Part shown: positions 1 to 8,689 of the stretch, piece after piece
Numbering within the stretch: the stretch's first letter is position 1
Layout of the letters: each line of letters begins with the position of its first letter
NCBI RefSeq assembly: GCF_003712195.1
Contig: NZ_RDSD01000005.1
Location: 1 to 64,000, forward strand
Length of the DNA: 64,000 nucleotides
Reading direction: 5' to 3'
From: Proteiniphilum sp. X52
GTDB lineage: Bacteria; Bacteroidota; Bacteroidia; Bacteroidales; Dysgonomonadaceae
The notes under the pieces: generated by a model
What the model was told of the DNA's origin: nothing
The model's input: the letters and a program-made list of their open reading frames with translations, nothing else
The model's database searches: none
Made by a program: the position numbers and the translations under genes

Positions 1-30
1 AGTCGAAATTGGGCGGATGAGGTGAGCGTC

Positions 31-318
31 TCATTCTGTCATTCTTGTTTGACTTTGAGTACTTTCACGCAGAACGTTGTCAATGAAAAAAAATCCCACC
101 ATCTTATTATCATCAGGAAAAAGCTTTTTCTCCATTTCACTTTTCCCCATAGTGTTAGGTTTCCCGTAAGCAATCCAAGCTGGTTCGACAGTCAATTTAA
201 ACGACTCTGCCGGTCCTATCGATTTAGGGCCAGGGAATGCCCCTTGTCCCATAGCAATAGATTTCAATAAAAACAGAAAACATGCACATATCCAATATAT
301 TTTGATTCCCCTATTCAT
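31..318 (-). CDS. Short secreted protein or gene fragment of unknown function
   Basis: A 95-residue frame begins with a clear export signal (basic MNRGIK, then a hydrophobic stretch ending near the AMG-Q site). The mature part is only about 70 residues and I do not recognise it. The stop codon overlaps a possible ATG for a following frame that leaves the window (ATGA at 31-34), so this may be the 5' part of a frameshifted gene or a small gene coupled to the next one. It lies downstream of a conserved upstream element at 398-480 that it shares with the two Sus units, which argues that it is really transcribed. Confidence 0.45.
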   Translation of the reverse strand: MNRGIKIYWICACFLFLLKSIAMGQGAFPGPKSIGPAESFKLTVEPAWIAYGKPNTMGKSEMEKKLFPDDNKMVGFFFIDNVLRESTQSQTRMTE

Positions 319-397
319 ATATATTAATATATAAAATTATTCTATTAAGTTTAATAAATATAAGAGGCACACCAGAACTTCATTCTTGAGAAAATAT

Positions 398-480
398 CAG
401 TTAAAAACACAAAAAAAATTATATTCCGCCACTGATAATCTTTATTTGCGTTTTCTCATACTCAAAAAACGCAAAAATAT
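398..480 (-). promoter_or_regulatory. Shared upstream element, copy (i), with a perfect inverted repeat
   Basis: TTTGCGTTTT (445-454) and AAAACGCAAA (466-475) form a perfect 10-bp inverted repeat with an 11-nt spacer. A CAAAAAAA block at 410-417 lies 38 nt before the GCG. The same parts with the same spacing occur at 12405-12474 and 30386-30455. Read on the minus strand, the GCG repeat is upstream of a T-rich block ending in TTTG that could serve as the -7 region. Distance to the ATG at 318 is about 90 nt. It also sits just beyond the 3' end of the gene at 563, so a terminator role is possible, although there is no clear U tract. Confidence 0.5.
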
Positions 481-562
481 TTTAAATGAATTATCCACCC
501 TTGTTGCTATGACTTCCATTCAGCATTGGATAAAAATGATGAATGACTTTTTCATAATTCAA

Positions 563-1972
563 CTATAACTCCGAAATATACACTTCCAGTGGAGATAGCA
601 TCTCTTTCCGGATACCGGAGATATTAAGCGGCAAATTATCCGTTTTACTTGTGTTGGCAGCGATGATATACTTTTTCTTCCCATCTTTTTTGATCATGAC
701 ATGCAAATTATTATCTACATTCTTTTCCATCGTTTTCATTTTAACAATAGGCAAATTGTTATTCAATTCGCCTAACATCGGTAATAAGGCATCGAATACT
801 TCCGCTGTTTTGCTCCAGTCGTTCCAAAACAGGATCCCCGTTGCCCCGTGGATGATGGAAGTATAGATTTGACATTTTACTATCTCGATATACTTTTCGG
901 GTGGCACATTGGAAGGTTTTGCATACCCATTCCCATCAAAATAGATCCAGATGGGGGTATTGGGACCTAATCCTTCCCTCAACGCATCTACCGTTATGCC
1001 TGATAATACCGGATAGGCGAAATAATCACGGAAAGCATTTATACCGAACACATCCCCGCTTCCTTTATATCCTGACGCGATCAACCTTGTATTCTCATAC
1101 CAAACAGACTTCAAGGTATCAAGCTCATATTCTGTATAGGAATATTTTCCTTTATCGAATTGATAAACAGGAAGGCCGTTATGGGCATGGTAAAATCCCA
1201 ATAGAGGGATTTCAGACCCCAGGGCTCCCGGATCTATCGATTCGTAAGGAGGATCTTTGGGGAGGCTGTCATGGGTTTGCAGATACTTCTCCTCGAATAA
1301 ATAGGTGCTCCCTTTACAGTGGCCTAATAAATCGACGAAGACAAGCGCATTCGGGTCGTAATGCTTCACCCTTTCATTGATTTTCGCTCCCACGGAAGGT
1401 GGGACAGCCCATTTACTCACCCCTCCCAACGCGATCTCATCGATATGTGAGTAGATATATTGGTCATTGGGAAGTGTTTCCAGGATCTTTTGAATCTCCA
1501 CATCTAAATATTCCTCAAATTCAGGGCTGTCTACTAATTTTTTCATATACTGACTTCGGTGATAATCTTTGTCCTTTCCGTCCGGCAAACCGGGAATCTG
1601 ATCCAGGTATTTATGAAGGATAGGAGAAAAGGGGTTGAGTATATGGTTTTTTTCCGACATATAATCTTTTTGGAGTCCGGGCGTCATGAAAACCATATTA
1701 ATCGGAGCGGTTCGTTCCCGGAAAAGCGATGCGTTCTTTTGATATTGCAGTTCATCCGATTCCACGGAATCGGTAAAGGTATACCCTGGCACATGCCAGG
1801 TTCCGATAGCGAAAAACTTTTCAAACCTATCGCCGGAAAGCCCTTTTTGTAAAACCCAACCGTCGTCATATTTCCATTCCAAACCGGCAGACGATTGTTT
1901 CGTAGGAACGGAACAGGCGCCCAACACAAAAAACAAGGCGGCGATTATCCGATAGTTCATTGTCTTCATCAT
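563..1972 (-). CDS. TIM-barrel lipoprotein, probable glycoside hydrolase-like
   Basis: This 469-residue protein has a lipoprotein signal with the lipobox cysteine at about residue 20 (FFVLGAC). The body has the rhythm of a TIM barrel, including HIDEIALGG and, late in the chain, GATGILFWNDWSK followed by a C-terminal beta domain that starts near NNLPIVKMK. That arrangement is common in secreted hydrolases of polysaccharide utilization loci, but I cannot assign a numbered GH family or name the catalytic acids. It follows the GHL10 gene in the same direction with a 95-bp gap, so it may be the last member of the PUL operon. Function is uncertain; surface or periplasmic glycan processing is inferred. 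Confidence 0.6.
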   Translation of the reverse strand: MMKTMNYRIIAALFFVLGACSVPTKQSSAGLEWKYDDGWVLQKGLSGDRFEKFFAIGTWHVPGYTFTDSVESDELQYQKNASLFRERTAPINMVFMTPGLQKDYMSEKNHILNPFSPILHKYLDQIPGLPDGKDKDYHRSQYMKKLVDSPEFEEYLDVEIQKILETLPNDQYIYSHIDEIALGGVSKWAVPPSVGAKINERVKHYDPNALVFVDLLGHCKGSTYLFEEKYLQTHDSLPKDPPYESIDPGALGSEIPLLGFYHAHNGLPVYQFDKGKYSYTEYELDTLKSVWYENTRLIASGYKGSGDVFGINAFRDYFAYPVLSGITVDALREGLGPNTPIWIYFDGNGYAKPSNVPPEKYIEIVKCQIYTSIIHGATGILFWNDWSKTAEVFDALLPMLGELNNNLPIVKMKTMEKNVDNNLHVMIKKDGKKKYIIAANTSKTDNLPLNISGIRKEMLSPLEVYISEL

Positions 1973-2067
1973 ATTTATTTTTTACTGATTGCTGATTATT
2001 GTCAAGTCCATTAGTTAAATTTACCGGCAAATCAAAAAAAGTATTCTGCAGGATATCATAGCCGTGA

Positions 2068-3798
2068 TTACTTGCTATATCGTTGGAGCACTTCTACCAT
2101 TTCATCGGAGAAATAGGAATAGGCGAATAAGCAAAATCCCTGATAACCGTATTGTTTTACCATTTCAAGTTGTTTGTCAACAATATCTGCATCCATAGGG
2201 ACAGTGGTGTCATCTTTCTTGGTGTAAAGTCTTAGTCCGGGGTATATTCTTTCCGACACACCTTCGGGCGTATAAAGTGCCTGTTCATCAAGGATATCCT
2301 GAAGGATATCCAGTCTATCGGTATAATTCATGGGAAAAATGTAGTCGACTATATTTTCAGCCAGGAGTTCCCTGCTGTCGCGATAGATGCCGTGGTATTG
2401 CTGGGGTCCTACTCCGGAGGCGGCTGTGACCAGCAAATTGGGATCTTTCTTCTTCGCTATCTTATTTACTTCACGAAAAAGTTCTTTAAGATGGCTTGCC
2501 CTCCAATCGATCCATTGTTTGCGTTTTTCTCCCATCGGGTCGGGGCCTGTTACGCCGGCCTGTGTCCGGAGCCCGGTAATCGTATCCTTAAAGTATTCCA
2601 TTACCTGCGGTGAATCGCTGTGCATTAGCTGGAAACCAATTACAACCACCTTTCCTTTCTCTTTCCGGTTAATTGTAACCACAGGCTCATCCGTATCCAG
2701 GCGGACAATGATGTCCGCTTTTTCCGTGACCAGGGAACTGCCACCTATTTTAACCTGCAGGGTATCGATCGATTTTCCGAACAGGTTGTCCGAAACCTGA
2801 AGTTTGATCCGTTCAGTTTTGAAATTCTGGCTTCTCGTAACTCCGGTCAACGAACTCAACAGCTCTTTTCCAAATACACTGTTATCCGGGGAAATCCATA
2901 TGATATCGCCACCCCGTTTCACATACCTGTCCAATGCTTTGGCCATTTGAGGCGGTATATGATTGTAATAGGACATAATAAGCAATCCGGGGGCTTTCAA
3001 TGCGTCAATATTGGCCGGTTTTTCCGAAATATAGGCATAGCCTACTCCCGTACGGTTAAGGTTTCGTTCAATTGTGCCTAATGTTGCTACATGAGGTGTA
3101 CTTGCATCAGGACATAACATCCTGACCGGGTAATGATCTTGGGCAGGCGGGACAATCCGCTCGGGATGATCGAAAAAATCCTGGGGATCAAAGCCGTAGG
3201 ATGCTTTAAAACGGTTTCGTGCCGCTTCCGAATAATCAAAGGCGGCATTCCAGTAACGGGCATAATCGAGATGGATACCGTCAATATCATATTCCAGCAA
3301 TTCTTCCAATACGGACAACAGATACGGATTTACCTCAGGGTGTGCCGCCGATAAGAATACGTGGTCGTAGTTGTTGTCAACAAACGGTTTACTTATCCAG
3401 TCCGGATGCTTGGGTTTCGAATAATAGGTACAGCTCCATGGCTGAACCTTTATTCCGGCCGCATGCGCTTTCTCTATCAGATAGGCGAGCGGATCATACT
3501 GTTCATCTGCATGTACCTTACCAATAAAGTTTTTCGATTTGAACCAGACTTCATCACGTAACATAATGTCGGGCAAAAGGGTATTGATACCCGCCGTTTG
3601 GCATTTTTCAATCAAGTGGTCCACGGTTTCCCGGTCTTTGAATCCCGGAGGATCCACCCAGAGGGCGCGGACTTGAAATTGAGGTTCTTGGGATGCCTTA
3701 TTCAAGATTCCGGTACATCCCGGAAAAAGGATGGCAAGCAGTACAATTTGAATGATCAAGGATATAATTACCCTTTGGTGATATGGCCTTTTCTTCAT
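2068..3798 (-). CDS. GHL10-type lipoprotein with an inserted amidotransferase-like domain
   Basis: Lipoprotein (lipobox LFPGC, Cys 28) of 576 residues. Residues 43 to about 215 match the start of the glycosyl-hydrolase-like GHL10 (YngK/DUF187) barrel: RALWVDPPGF, an AGINTLLPDI strand, and DGIHLDYARYW. The barrel resumes at about residue 415 with WIDWRASHLKELF and FPMNYTDR. Between them are about 190 residues (roughly 228 to 410) that are not usual for the family. They contain LLIMSYYNHIPPQMAKALD, a YVKRGGDIIWISPD segment and KGKVVVIGF, which resemble the class-I glutamine-amidotransferase-like fold of ThuA and beta-galactosidase trimerisation domains. Likely a cell-envelope glycan hydrolase; substrate unknown. 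Confidence 0.75.
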   Translation of the reverse strand: MKKRPYHQRVIISLIIQIVLLAILFPGCTGILNKASQEPQFQVRALWVDPPGFKDRETVDHLIEKCQTAGINTLLPDIMLRDEVWFKSKNFIGKVHADEQYDPLAYLIEKAHAAGIKVQPWSCTYYSKPKHPDWISKPFVDNNYDHVFLSAAHPEVNPYLLSVLEELLEYDIDGIHLDYARYWNAAFDYSEAARNRFKASYGFDPQDFFDHPERIVPPAQDHYPVRMLCPDASTPHVATLGTIERNLNRTGVGYAYISEKPANIDALKAPGLLIMSYYNHIPPQMAKALDRYVKRGGDIIWISPDNSVFGKELLSSLTGVTRSQNFKTERIKLQVSDNLFGKSIDTLQVKIGGSSLVTEKADIIVRLDTDEPVVTINRKEKGKVVVIGFQLMHSDSPQVMEYFKDTITGLRTQAGVTGPDPMGEKRKQWIDWRASHLKELFREVNKIAKKKDPNLLVTAASGVGPQQYHGIYRDSRELLAENIVDYIFPMNYTDRLDILQDILDEQALYTPEGVSERIYPGLRLYTKKDDTTVPMDADIVDKQLEMVKQYGYQGFCLFAYSYFSDEMVEVLQRYSK

Positions 3799-3913
3799 AG
3801 TTCGAATATTAGTTGCAAGTATATTTCTCCACTTTTCCCGGTTTTAGCTGGAATGTCTGGTTTAAAACATCGGCCGTTAGGGAACGCGCGTAATTGCATA
3901 AGTTGAATCAATT

Positions 3914-3945
3914 GCCTGATAATAAGTTTTTGCTTATTATCAGGC
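3914..3945 (-). terminator. Strong intergenic hairpin, probable terminator
   Basis: GCCTGATAATAAG (3914-3926) and CTTATTATCAGGC (3933-3945) form a perfect 13-bp stem around a 6-nt loop. It lies 35 bp past the stop of the DUF4998 lipoprotein gene and 115 bp before the GHL10 gene. There is no run of U on either strand, so it may be an mRNA 3' stabiliser rather than a true intrinsic terminator. It is the likely boundary of the SusC-SusD-DUF operon. Confidence 0.55.
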
Positions 3946-3979
3946 GGTTGTAATAATTAAAGAAAAAATTACCCGTGAT

Positions 3980-5383
3980 CTATTCTATCACCCAGTAATT
4001 GTCGGTCGCGTTGAAATCGAACTCATAAAAATCTCCTGCGCCATCCACCGCAATCAATTTCTGGCCGACCGTAATCAGTTTTACAAACTTATTCCAGCCG
4101 CTTCCGATTTTATTCAGCCCCCGATGAGTGCCTACCGTGGAAATGGGAATACTCCACAGGTAACCTTCCTCATCCACCGCCACGATGTATTTGCTATCGA
4201 ACAACGTGACCGGGCTGTACAGGAAATTGGTAGCTACCGCGGTATTGGTCGGTTTTCCCAGGACGGCTTTGTTGTTCACATACCACGCGTTCATGGCGCC
4301 GGCAGCCGAGATGACATAGAAGAACCCCCTGGCCGGTATAAATACCGGAAAGGAAAATCCTGAGCCAAAATAGTTATTGGCGCCCGATTTGACAAAGGTA
4401 AGCTGGGAATTCTCTATTTGGAACATAAATATCTGGTTGTTGGTATTCACCCCTATAAACTTGTCGTCGTCGTAAAAGAAGAACTCGCGGTAAGTGGCTC
4501 TTGGAACCAATCCCGGATAGGATTCGCTTTGGGTGAACGCTCCGTTCTCATTCAGTTGATACAGGATCAGGTCGCCTTGGAGATTCCATTCATAGAGGCT
4601 CGTGGGGGTATGCGCGGAATAGCGGCTGCCCGGGTCTCCGGGGAAGGCTATTTTCTTGCCGTTTTCAAATACCGCTTTCGGGGCTTTATATTCTTGATAA
4701 CGGCCATACACCGTATCCATCCCCTGCGGCAGGAAAAAGACATTCCGGAAACGGAATTCCGCTCCGTCGGCGAAATCGGCCAGTTCCACCTCGTTGGTCT
4801 CCCTCCCGATCTTTATTGTTTTTTCTGTGCCCTGGTTGTCGGTGTATATAATTTGGGAATAGACCACGCTGTCGCCCGCCATGGCCGGTGACAAAACCAG
4901 TCCATAATTCGACTGCTCGTAATTGAATATCATCTTGGTCAGCCTCCTTACCCGCAAGCCGTCGGCGAAAGTTTCTCCCCATACCGTTGCCGTGGCAGAA
5001 GAGAACAGCGAAGTTTGGCCATTGCTGTTCACGTTCCGGAACTCGAAAAGGGTAGATCCTTCGGGCAGGTTTTCGATAATGATCGAATCTCTCAGCAGGT
5101 TGGAAGAGGTTCGGGTGACATTTTTCACGATAGAATCCTCCCGCTGGTTCCAGTAGATAATGGTCTGTTCAATTTTCGGGTCGGAGCCCAGATACCATGT
5201 GAGTTTGGCTTTGCCAAAACCGGGTATCGACTTGATGGAGTCCACTTTGCCCAAATAGACCTGTTCCTCCCGGTCTGCAAATTCCCGTTGAATTTCATTC
5301 ATATCGTCACAGGATATGATGCACGCGAGGAGCGCGGGCAGGCTCAATAATGCCGTAATCAGTTTATTTGTCATCTGTTTCAT
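3980..5383 (-). CDS. DUF4998-type surface lipoprotein of a PUL
   Basis: A 467-residue lipoprotein (lipobox CIISC, Cys 25). Residues 40 to 230 look like two fibronectin-III-like DUF4998 modules: KAKLTWYLGSDPKIEQTIIY, LPEGSTLFEFRNVNSNG, and a second ADFADGAEFRFRNVFF repeat. The C-terminal half (about 260 to 467) is rich in repeated WNLQGDLILYQL, FYDDDKFIGVN and YFVI-like strands, suggesting a small beta-propeller or lectin-like domain. It is the fourth gene of the SusC-SusD set, 14 bp after the DUF4959 gene. Proteins here are usually exposed at the outer membrane and bind the target glycan. Binding specificity is unknown. Confidence 0.75.
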   Translation of the reverse strand: MKQMTNKLITALLSLPALLACIISCDDMNEIQREFADREEQVYLGKVDSIKSIPGFGKAKLTWYLGSDPKIEQTIIYWNQREDSIVKNVTRTSSNLLRDSIIIENLPEGSTLFEFRNVNSNGQTSLFSSATATVWGETFADGLRVRRLTKMIFNYEQSNYGLVLSPAMAGDSVVYSQIIYTDNQGTEKTIKIGRETNEVELADFADGAEFRFRNVFFLPQGMDTVYGRYQEYKAPKAVFENGKKIAFPGDPGSRYSAHTPTSLYEWNLQGDLILYQLNENGAFTQSESYPGLVPRATYREFFFYDDDKFIGVNTNNQIFMFQIENSQLTFVKSGANNYFGSGFSFPVFIPARGFFYVISAAGAMNAWYVNNKAVLGKPTNTAVATNFLYSPVTLFDSKYIVAVDEEGYLWSIPISTVGTHRGLNKIGSGWNKFVKLITVGQKLIAVDGAGDFYEFDFNATDNYWVIE

Positions 5384-5397
5384 TTGTTCATCATTTG

Positions 5398-6678
5398 TTA
5401 TTCTTGTGGAACCGTATTATCGCCAAAGAAAGATATCTCGCCCATGGAGAAATAATTATCTGATCGCATGCTTCTGGCAATTTCACGGACAAAAATACGG
5501 ATATACCGTACGGGAGCTGCGTTAAATGGTATCTCGTATTCCGCACCGTTAGCACACAGCGCTTGTATGTCAGAAGCGACAGTGTAATAGGGGACTTCAT
5601 GATAGCCTAAATATTGCCAATCGTCTTTGAAGGTCCTGTCGGGAAGTGGTTGGGTGGGATCCTCATTCAGGATATGTCCGGTGACGAGGCTCAACGAATC
5701 TAACCAGTAGGCACGGTTCTGCAGTAGGTTGAAATCGATCTTGTTGGTCCCCCATATTTCCATTGCCGTGATATTTACCTGTCCGTAAGGAGAATTCAGA
5801 TGGTAAAAATGGTGAATAATGCGGCTGAGTTTAACCACCTGTTTCATATCGATGGTAATCGACAAGCCGCTGCCTCCGGGATTTGTCAACCAGCCATGAG
5901 AGGAGGTGTTCACGATATTATCCCAGAGGGTGGAGGTGGAACGGCCTGATAAATTCGTAGTGTTATCAAACGGAATGCTCCCGCGGAAATCGGCATAGGG
6001 TTTCGGCACCATTGTTTCGAAAAACGGCGTGGTGGTAAGCTGTACCGTATCCGAAATATTGCCCCATTTATCTTCGAACGACAAGGCGAAGGTAGTCTCT
6101 TTGGCTTCATGCCCCCTGAAAGAATGTGTCTCTCGCACCATCGTCGAGTAATAGACCTCCCGGGTTACCAACTCATGAAATAAAGAATCATCCAATGTCA
6201 TCAGTCGCACCCCTAATTCGGTGCCTACCGGATTGTCCCATATTGCGACAATTCCCCCGAATCCCGGCATCATTTCCAATGATTCCATGCTGATATCGAT
6301 AATCGACTCTAACGGTTCGAACTCCACCTCCAACGGTTCCGATCTCTGCTCGAACTTGTTCACTTTATAGAGGGTCGCTTTTACCCTGTCCACCCTGTGA
6401 AATCCCTCGATGGTAATGGAATTCTTATGCACTGAGGATTTCTCGGTAAATATCTTTCCGTTTCTCTCGTACTCGGCCATCACATACATGATATCCGGAT
6501 CGTTGGGGATGGTATAGGTGATTGTGGCCCCGCCATTGATAGGCGTCACTGAATATGCCGTGAGCGGGCCGGGATTCCACGGTCCCTCCGGTTCTCCCGG
6601 CGCTGTGGAAATATAGTCGGTGCAAGCTAAGAAAGAACCCACCAGCAAAACTGCTATTATATAACTCAATTTTTTCAT
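5398..6678 (-). CDS. DUF4959/DUF5126/DUF5000 surface glycan-binding lipoprotein
   Basis: A 426-residue lipoprotein (SFLAC, Cys 19). An N-terminal FN3-like DUF4959 region (GGATITYTIPNDPDIMYVMA), a middle DUF5126 region (MPGFGGIVAIWDNPVGTELG) and a C-terminal DUF5000 discoidin-like region (about 230 to 420, with ITIDMKQVVKLSRIIHHFY and RYIRIFVREIARS) appear in order. The DUF5000 part has the F5/8-type jelly-roll pattern used for carbohydrate binding. The gene follows SusD by 41 bp. It is the usual SusE-position partner, probably helping SusD to capture the glycan at the cell surface. Confidence 0.85.
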   Translation of the reverse strand: MKKLSYIIAVLLVGSFLACTDYISTAPGEPEGPWNPGPLTAYSVTPINGGATITYTIPNDPDIMYVMAEYERNGKIFTEKSSVHKNSITIEGFHRVDRVKATLYKVNKFEQRSEPLEVEFEPLESIIDISMESLEMMPGFGGIVAIWDNPVGTELGVRLMTLDDSLFHELVTREVYYSTMVRETHSFRGHEAKETTFALSFEDKWGNISDTVQLTTTPFFETMVPKPYADFRGSIPFDNTTNLSGRSTSTLWDNIVNTSSHGWLTNPGGSGLSITIDMKQVVKLSRIIHHFYHLNSPYGQVNITAMEIWGTNKIDFNLLQNRAYWLDSLSLVTGHILNEDPTQPLPDRTFKDDWQYLGYHEVPYYTVASDIQALCANGAEYEIPFNAAPVRYIRIFVREIARSMRSDNYFSMGEISFFGDNTVPQE

Positions 6679-6719
6679 CCTAATTATATTGTTTTATCAA
6701 AAAAGAAATATCGTGGTTA

Positions 6720-8687
6720 TTACCACCCGTAGGTCTGCACTAAGTTGGGATTAATCCTCAGGTCGTAAATCCTCAATGGGCTCAAATAATCCCTGAAAGT
6801 TACCTGACGGTCATATGCGGGAAGATGTTCCACCACATAAAAATCTTCCGGATCTTTTGCCGTATTTGTCCACCTCATGTATGGAAGCGACCAGTACTGG
6901 TCGGCTGTTTTCCAGCGGCGGACATCCCACCAGCGCTGCGCCTCGAAAGCCAGTTCAATCACCCGTTCTTGCCGGATAATATCTCTCATTCCCACTTTAT
7001 TTGACGGTTTGTCGGGATTTATGGACGCGTTTGCCCACGATTCTTCCACTCCCTTTAAGCCGGCATGTTCCCTTACCTGGTCAATCCAGTAATAGACCTC
7101 CGCGTCGGGTTGCTCCTTCACCTCATTGAGCGCCTCGCTGTAGAGCAGGTAGAGGTCGGCCAGACGAATCAGCGGGAAGTGGTAAGGATGCGCGGTATAG
7201 CGATATGCCGAATTACCCTGGCTGGCGGAAGATTCGAACGGGATGATCTTTTTGGGGAGGTAACTGCCGCTAGAGAACACTTCCCCGCTCCGCCATCTCA
7301 AGAAAGGATTGAACGAAGCGCCGCCGTCGGTCGTCGTGGTGGCAAGCTCGTAATATCCCCGGTCAAAAGCCAAGTCGGCATAGAATCGCGGCTCGCGGTT
7401 GAAATGGATTTCCGCCGTGGTCTCTCCGGTGGCTATATAGGATTCGTGCTTGTCTCCGGGCGTGGCGCGGCGCACGCCGAACCGTCCGGAATAATTATAG
7501 TCCTTGTCTTCGTTGATCGGCACTCCGTTGTTGCTGTAAAATACTTCCACCATCTGCCATGAGGCATCGTGATACTGCACATAGCTCTGCTGGTCTTCGG
7601 CATATATATAGGGGAAGAGACGCGCCAGCAAATCACCGAGACTAGCAAATCCCAACCCGGTGGCGTTTCCTTTTCCATTGGCAGGCATCTCCATGGTCGC
7701 CCAGATTATCCCCGTATTCAGCCTGATATCCTCGGTAATGGCTTTCCGGATAGTCATGAGTTGCACCACTGTGTCGTTCATGTTATACGTTTGCGGCCCC
7801 CCGGCGTATTTATTGAATTTGTAGAGCTGCAATCCTCCTTCGTGGCAGGCGTCGATCGCGCTTTTAATGGCTGTTGCCGCCCTCTCCCATTTCGAGGGAT
7901 CGTACGTGTCGGGTATCAATTGTATTCCGCGGTTGTCAACCCAGTTTTTATAGTCGGGATTTCCGTTGAACAGGGGGCTTGCCCCCCATACCAATACCTT
8001 TGCTTTCACAGACAAGGCGATGGTTTGCGAAATACGTCCCAGTTCGGATGACGGGTCGGGGAGCACCAATGGCAGGCCTTCGATCGCTTCGTCCAGCAAG
8101 TTCACGATATAATCCACGCAGACGTCTATTGGTTCGCGATACGACTGCAACTCCTCGGGACTCGACGAGAGAGGCATCTCCTTGTCAGCGATCACAATGG
8201 GGCCGTATAACTGCATCAGAAAGAAATGGTAATAGGCTTTCAGGAATTTTACCTCCGCAATCCACCGGGCACGTTCTTCCTCCTCTATATCCCGGGGGAT
8301 ATGGATGTTGTTCAGAAAAATATTGCAATCCCGTATGGCGACGTACAGGTTCTTTCCGCCCTGGTTTCCCGACCAGAAATCGAGATAGGGGCTGTTTGTG
8401 TTTTGCTGCCCGAGGGCAGTCAACGCTGCGACTGATCTCAGCGACCGGGAATCCCGTGGAAAAAGCTCGTCAAAACTGGTGTACCAGCCGGGATAAAAGA
8501 ACGGATCGGTGATATCGGGGAGGTGGGAATAACAAGTTCTCAAAAACTTTTCCGCTACCGATCGGTTCGAAAAAGCATGGTCAAGCCTTGGCGCATCATC
8601 CGGCACCACGTCTAAATAGTCGCAACTCAGCATTCCCATCAGGAATAAAAAAGCTGTTATTCTTATGATATTTTTCATTTTAAGCAT
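6720..8687 (-). CDS. SusD/RagB-family outer-membrane glycan-binding lipoprotein
   Basis: Lipoprotein (GMLSC, Cys 22) of 655 residues. It has the SusD pattern: LDVVPDD after the lipid anchor, an N-terminal RWIAEVKFLKAYYHFFLMQL TPR helix, RLADLYLLYSEALNEV, and the C-terminal VIELAFEAQRWWDVRRW signature. The start lies 2 bp from the SusC stop, so the two are translated together. SusD closes the SusC barrel as a lid and delivers oligosaccharide. The length is at the upper end for the family, with extra loops in the middle. The ligand cannot be read from the sequence. Confidence 0.93.
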   Translation of the reverse strand: MLKMKNIIRITAFLFLMGMLSCDYLDVVPDDAPRLDHAFSNRSVAEKFLRTCYSHLPDITDPFFYPGWYTSFDELFPRDSRSLRSVAALTALGQQNTNSPYLDFWSGNQGGKNLYVAIRDCNIFLNNIHIPRDIEEEERARWIAEVKFLKAYYHFFLMQLYGPIVIADKEMPLSSSPEELQSYREPIDVCVDYIVNLLDEAIEGLPLVLPDPSSELGRISQTIALSVKAKVLVWGASPLFNGNPDYKNWVDNRGIQLIPDTYDPSKWERAATAIKSAIDACHEGGLQLYKFNKYAGGPQTYNMNDTVVQLMTIRKAITEDIRLNTGIIWATMEMPANGKGNATGLGFASLGDLLARLFPYIYAEDQQSYVQYHDASWQMVEVFYSNNGVPINEDKDYNYSGRFGVRRATPGDKHESYIATGETTAEIHFNREPRFYADLAFDRGYYELATTTTDGGASFNPFLRWRSGEVFSSGSYLPKKIIPFESSASQGNSAYRYTAHPYHFPLIRLADLYLLYSEALNEVKEQPDAEVYYWIDQVREHAGLKGVEESWANASINPDKPSNKVGMRDIIRQERVIELAFEAQRWWDVRRWKTADQYWSLPYMRWTNTAKDPEDFYVVEHLPAYDRQVTFRDYLSPLRIYDLRINPNLVQTYGW

Positions 8688-8689
8688 GA

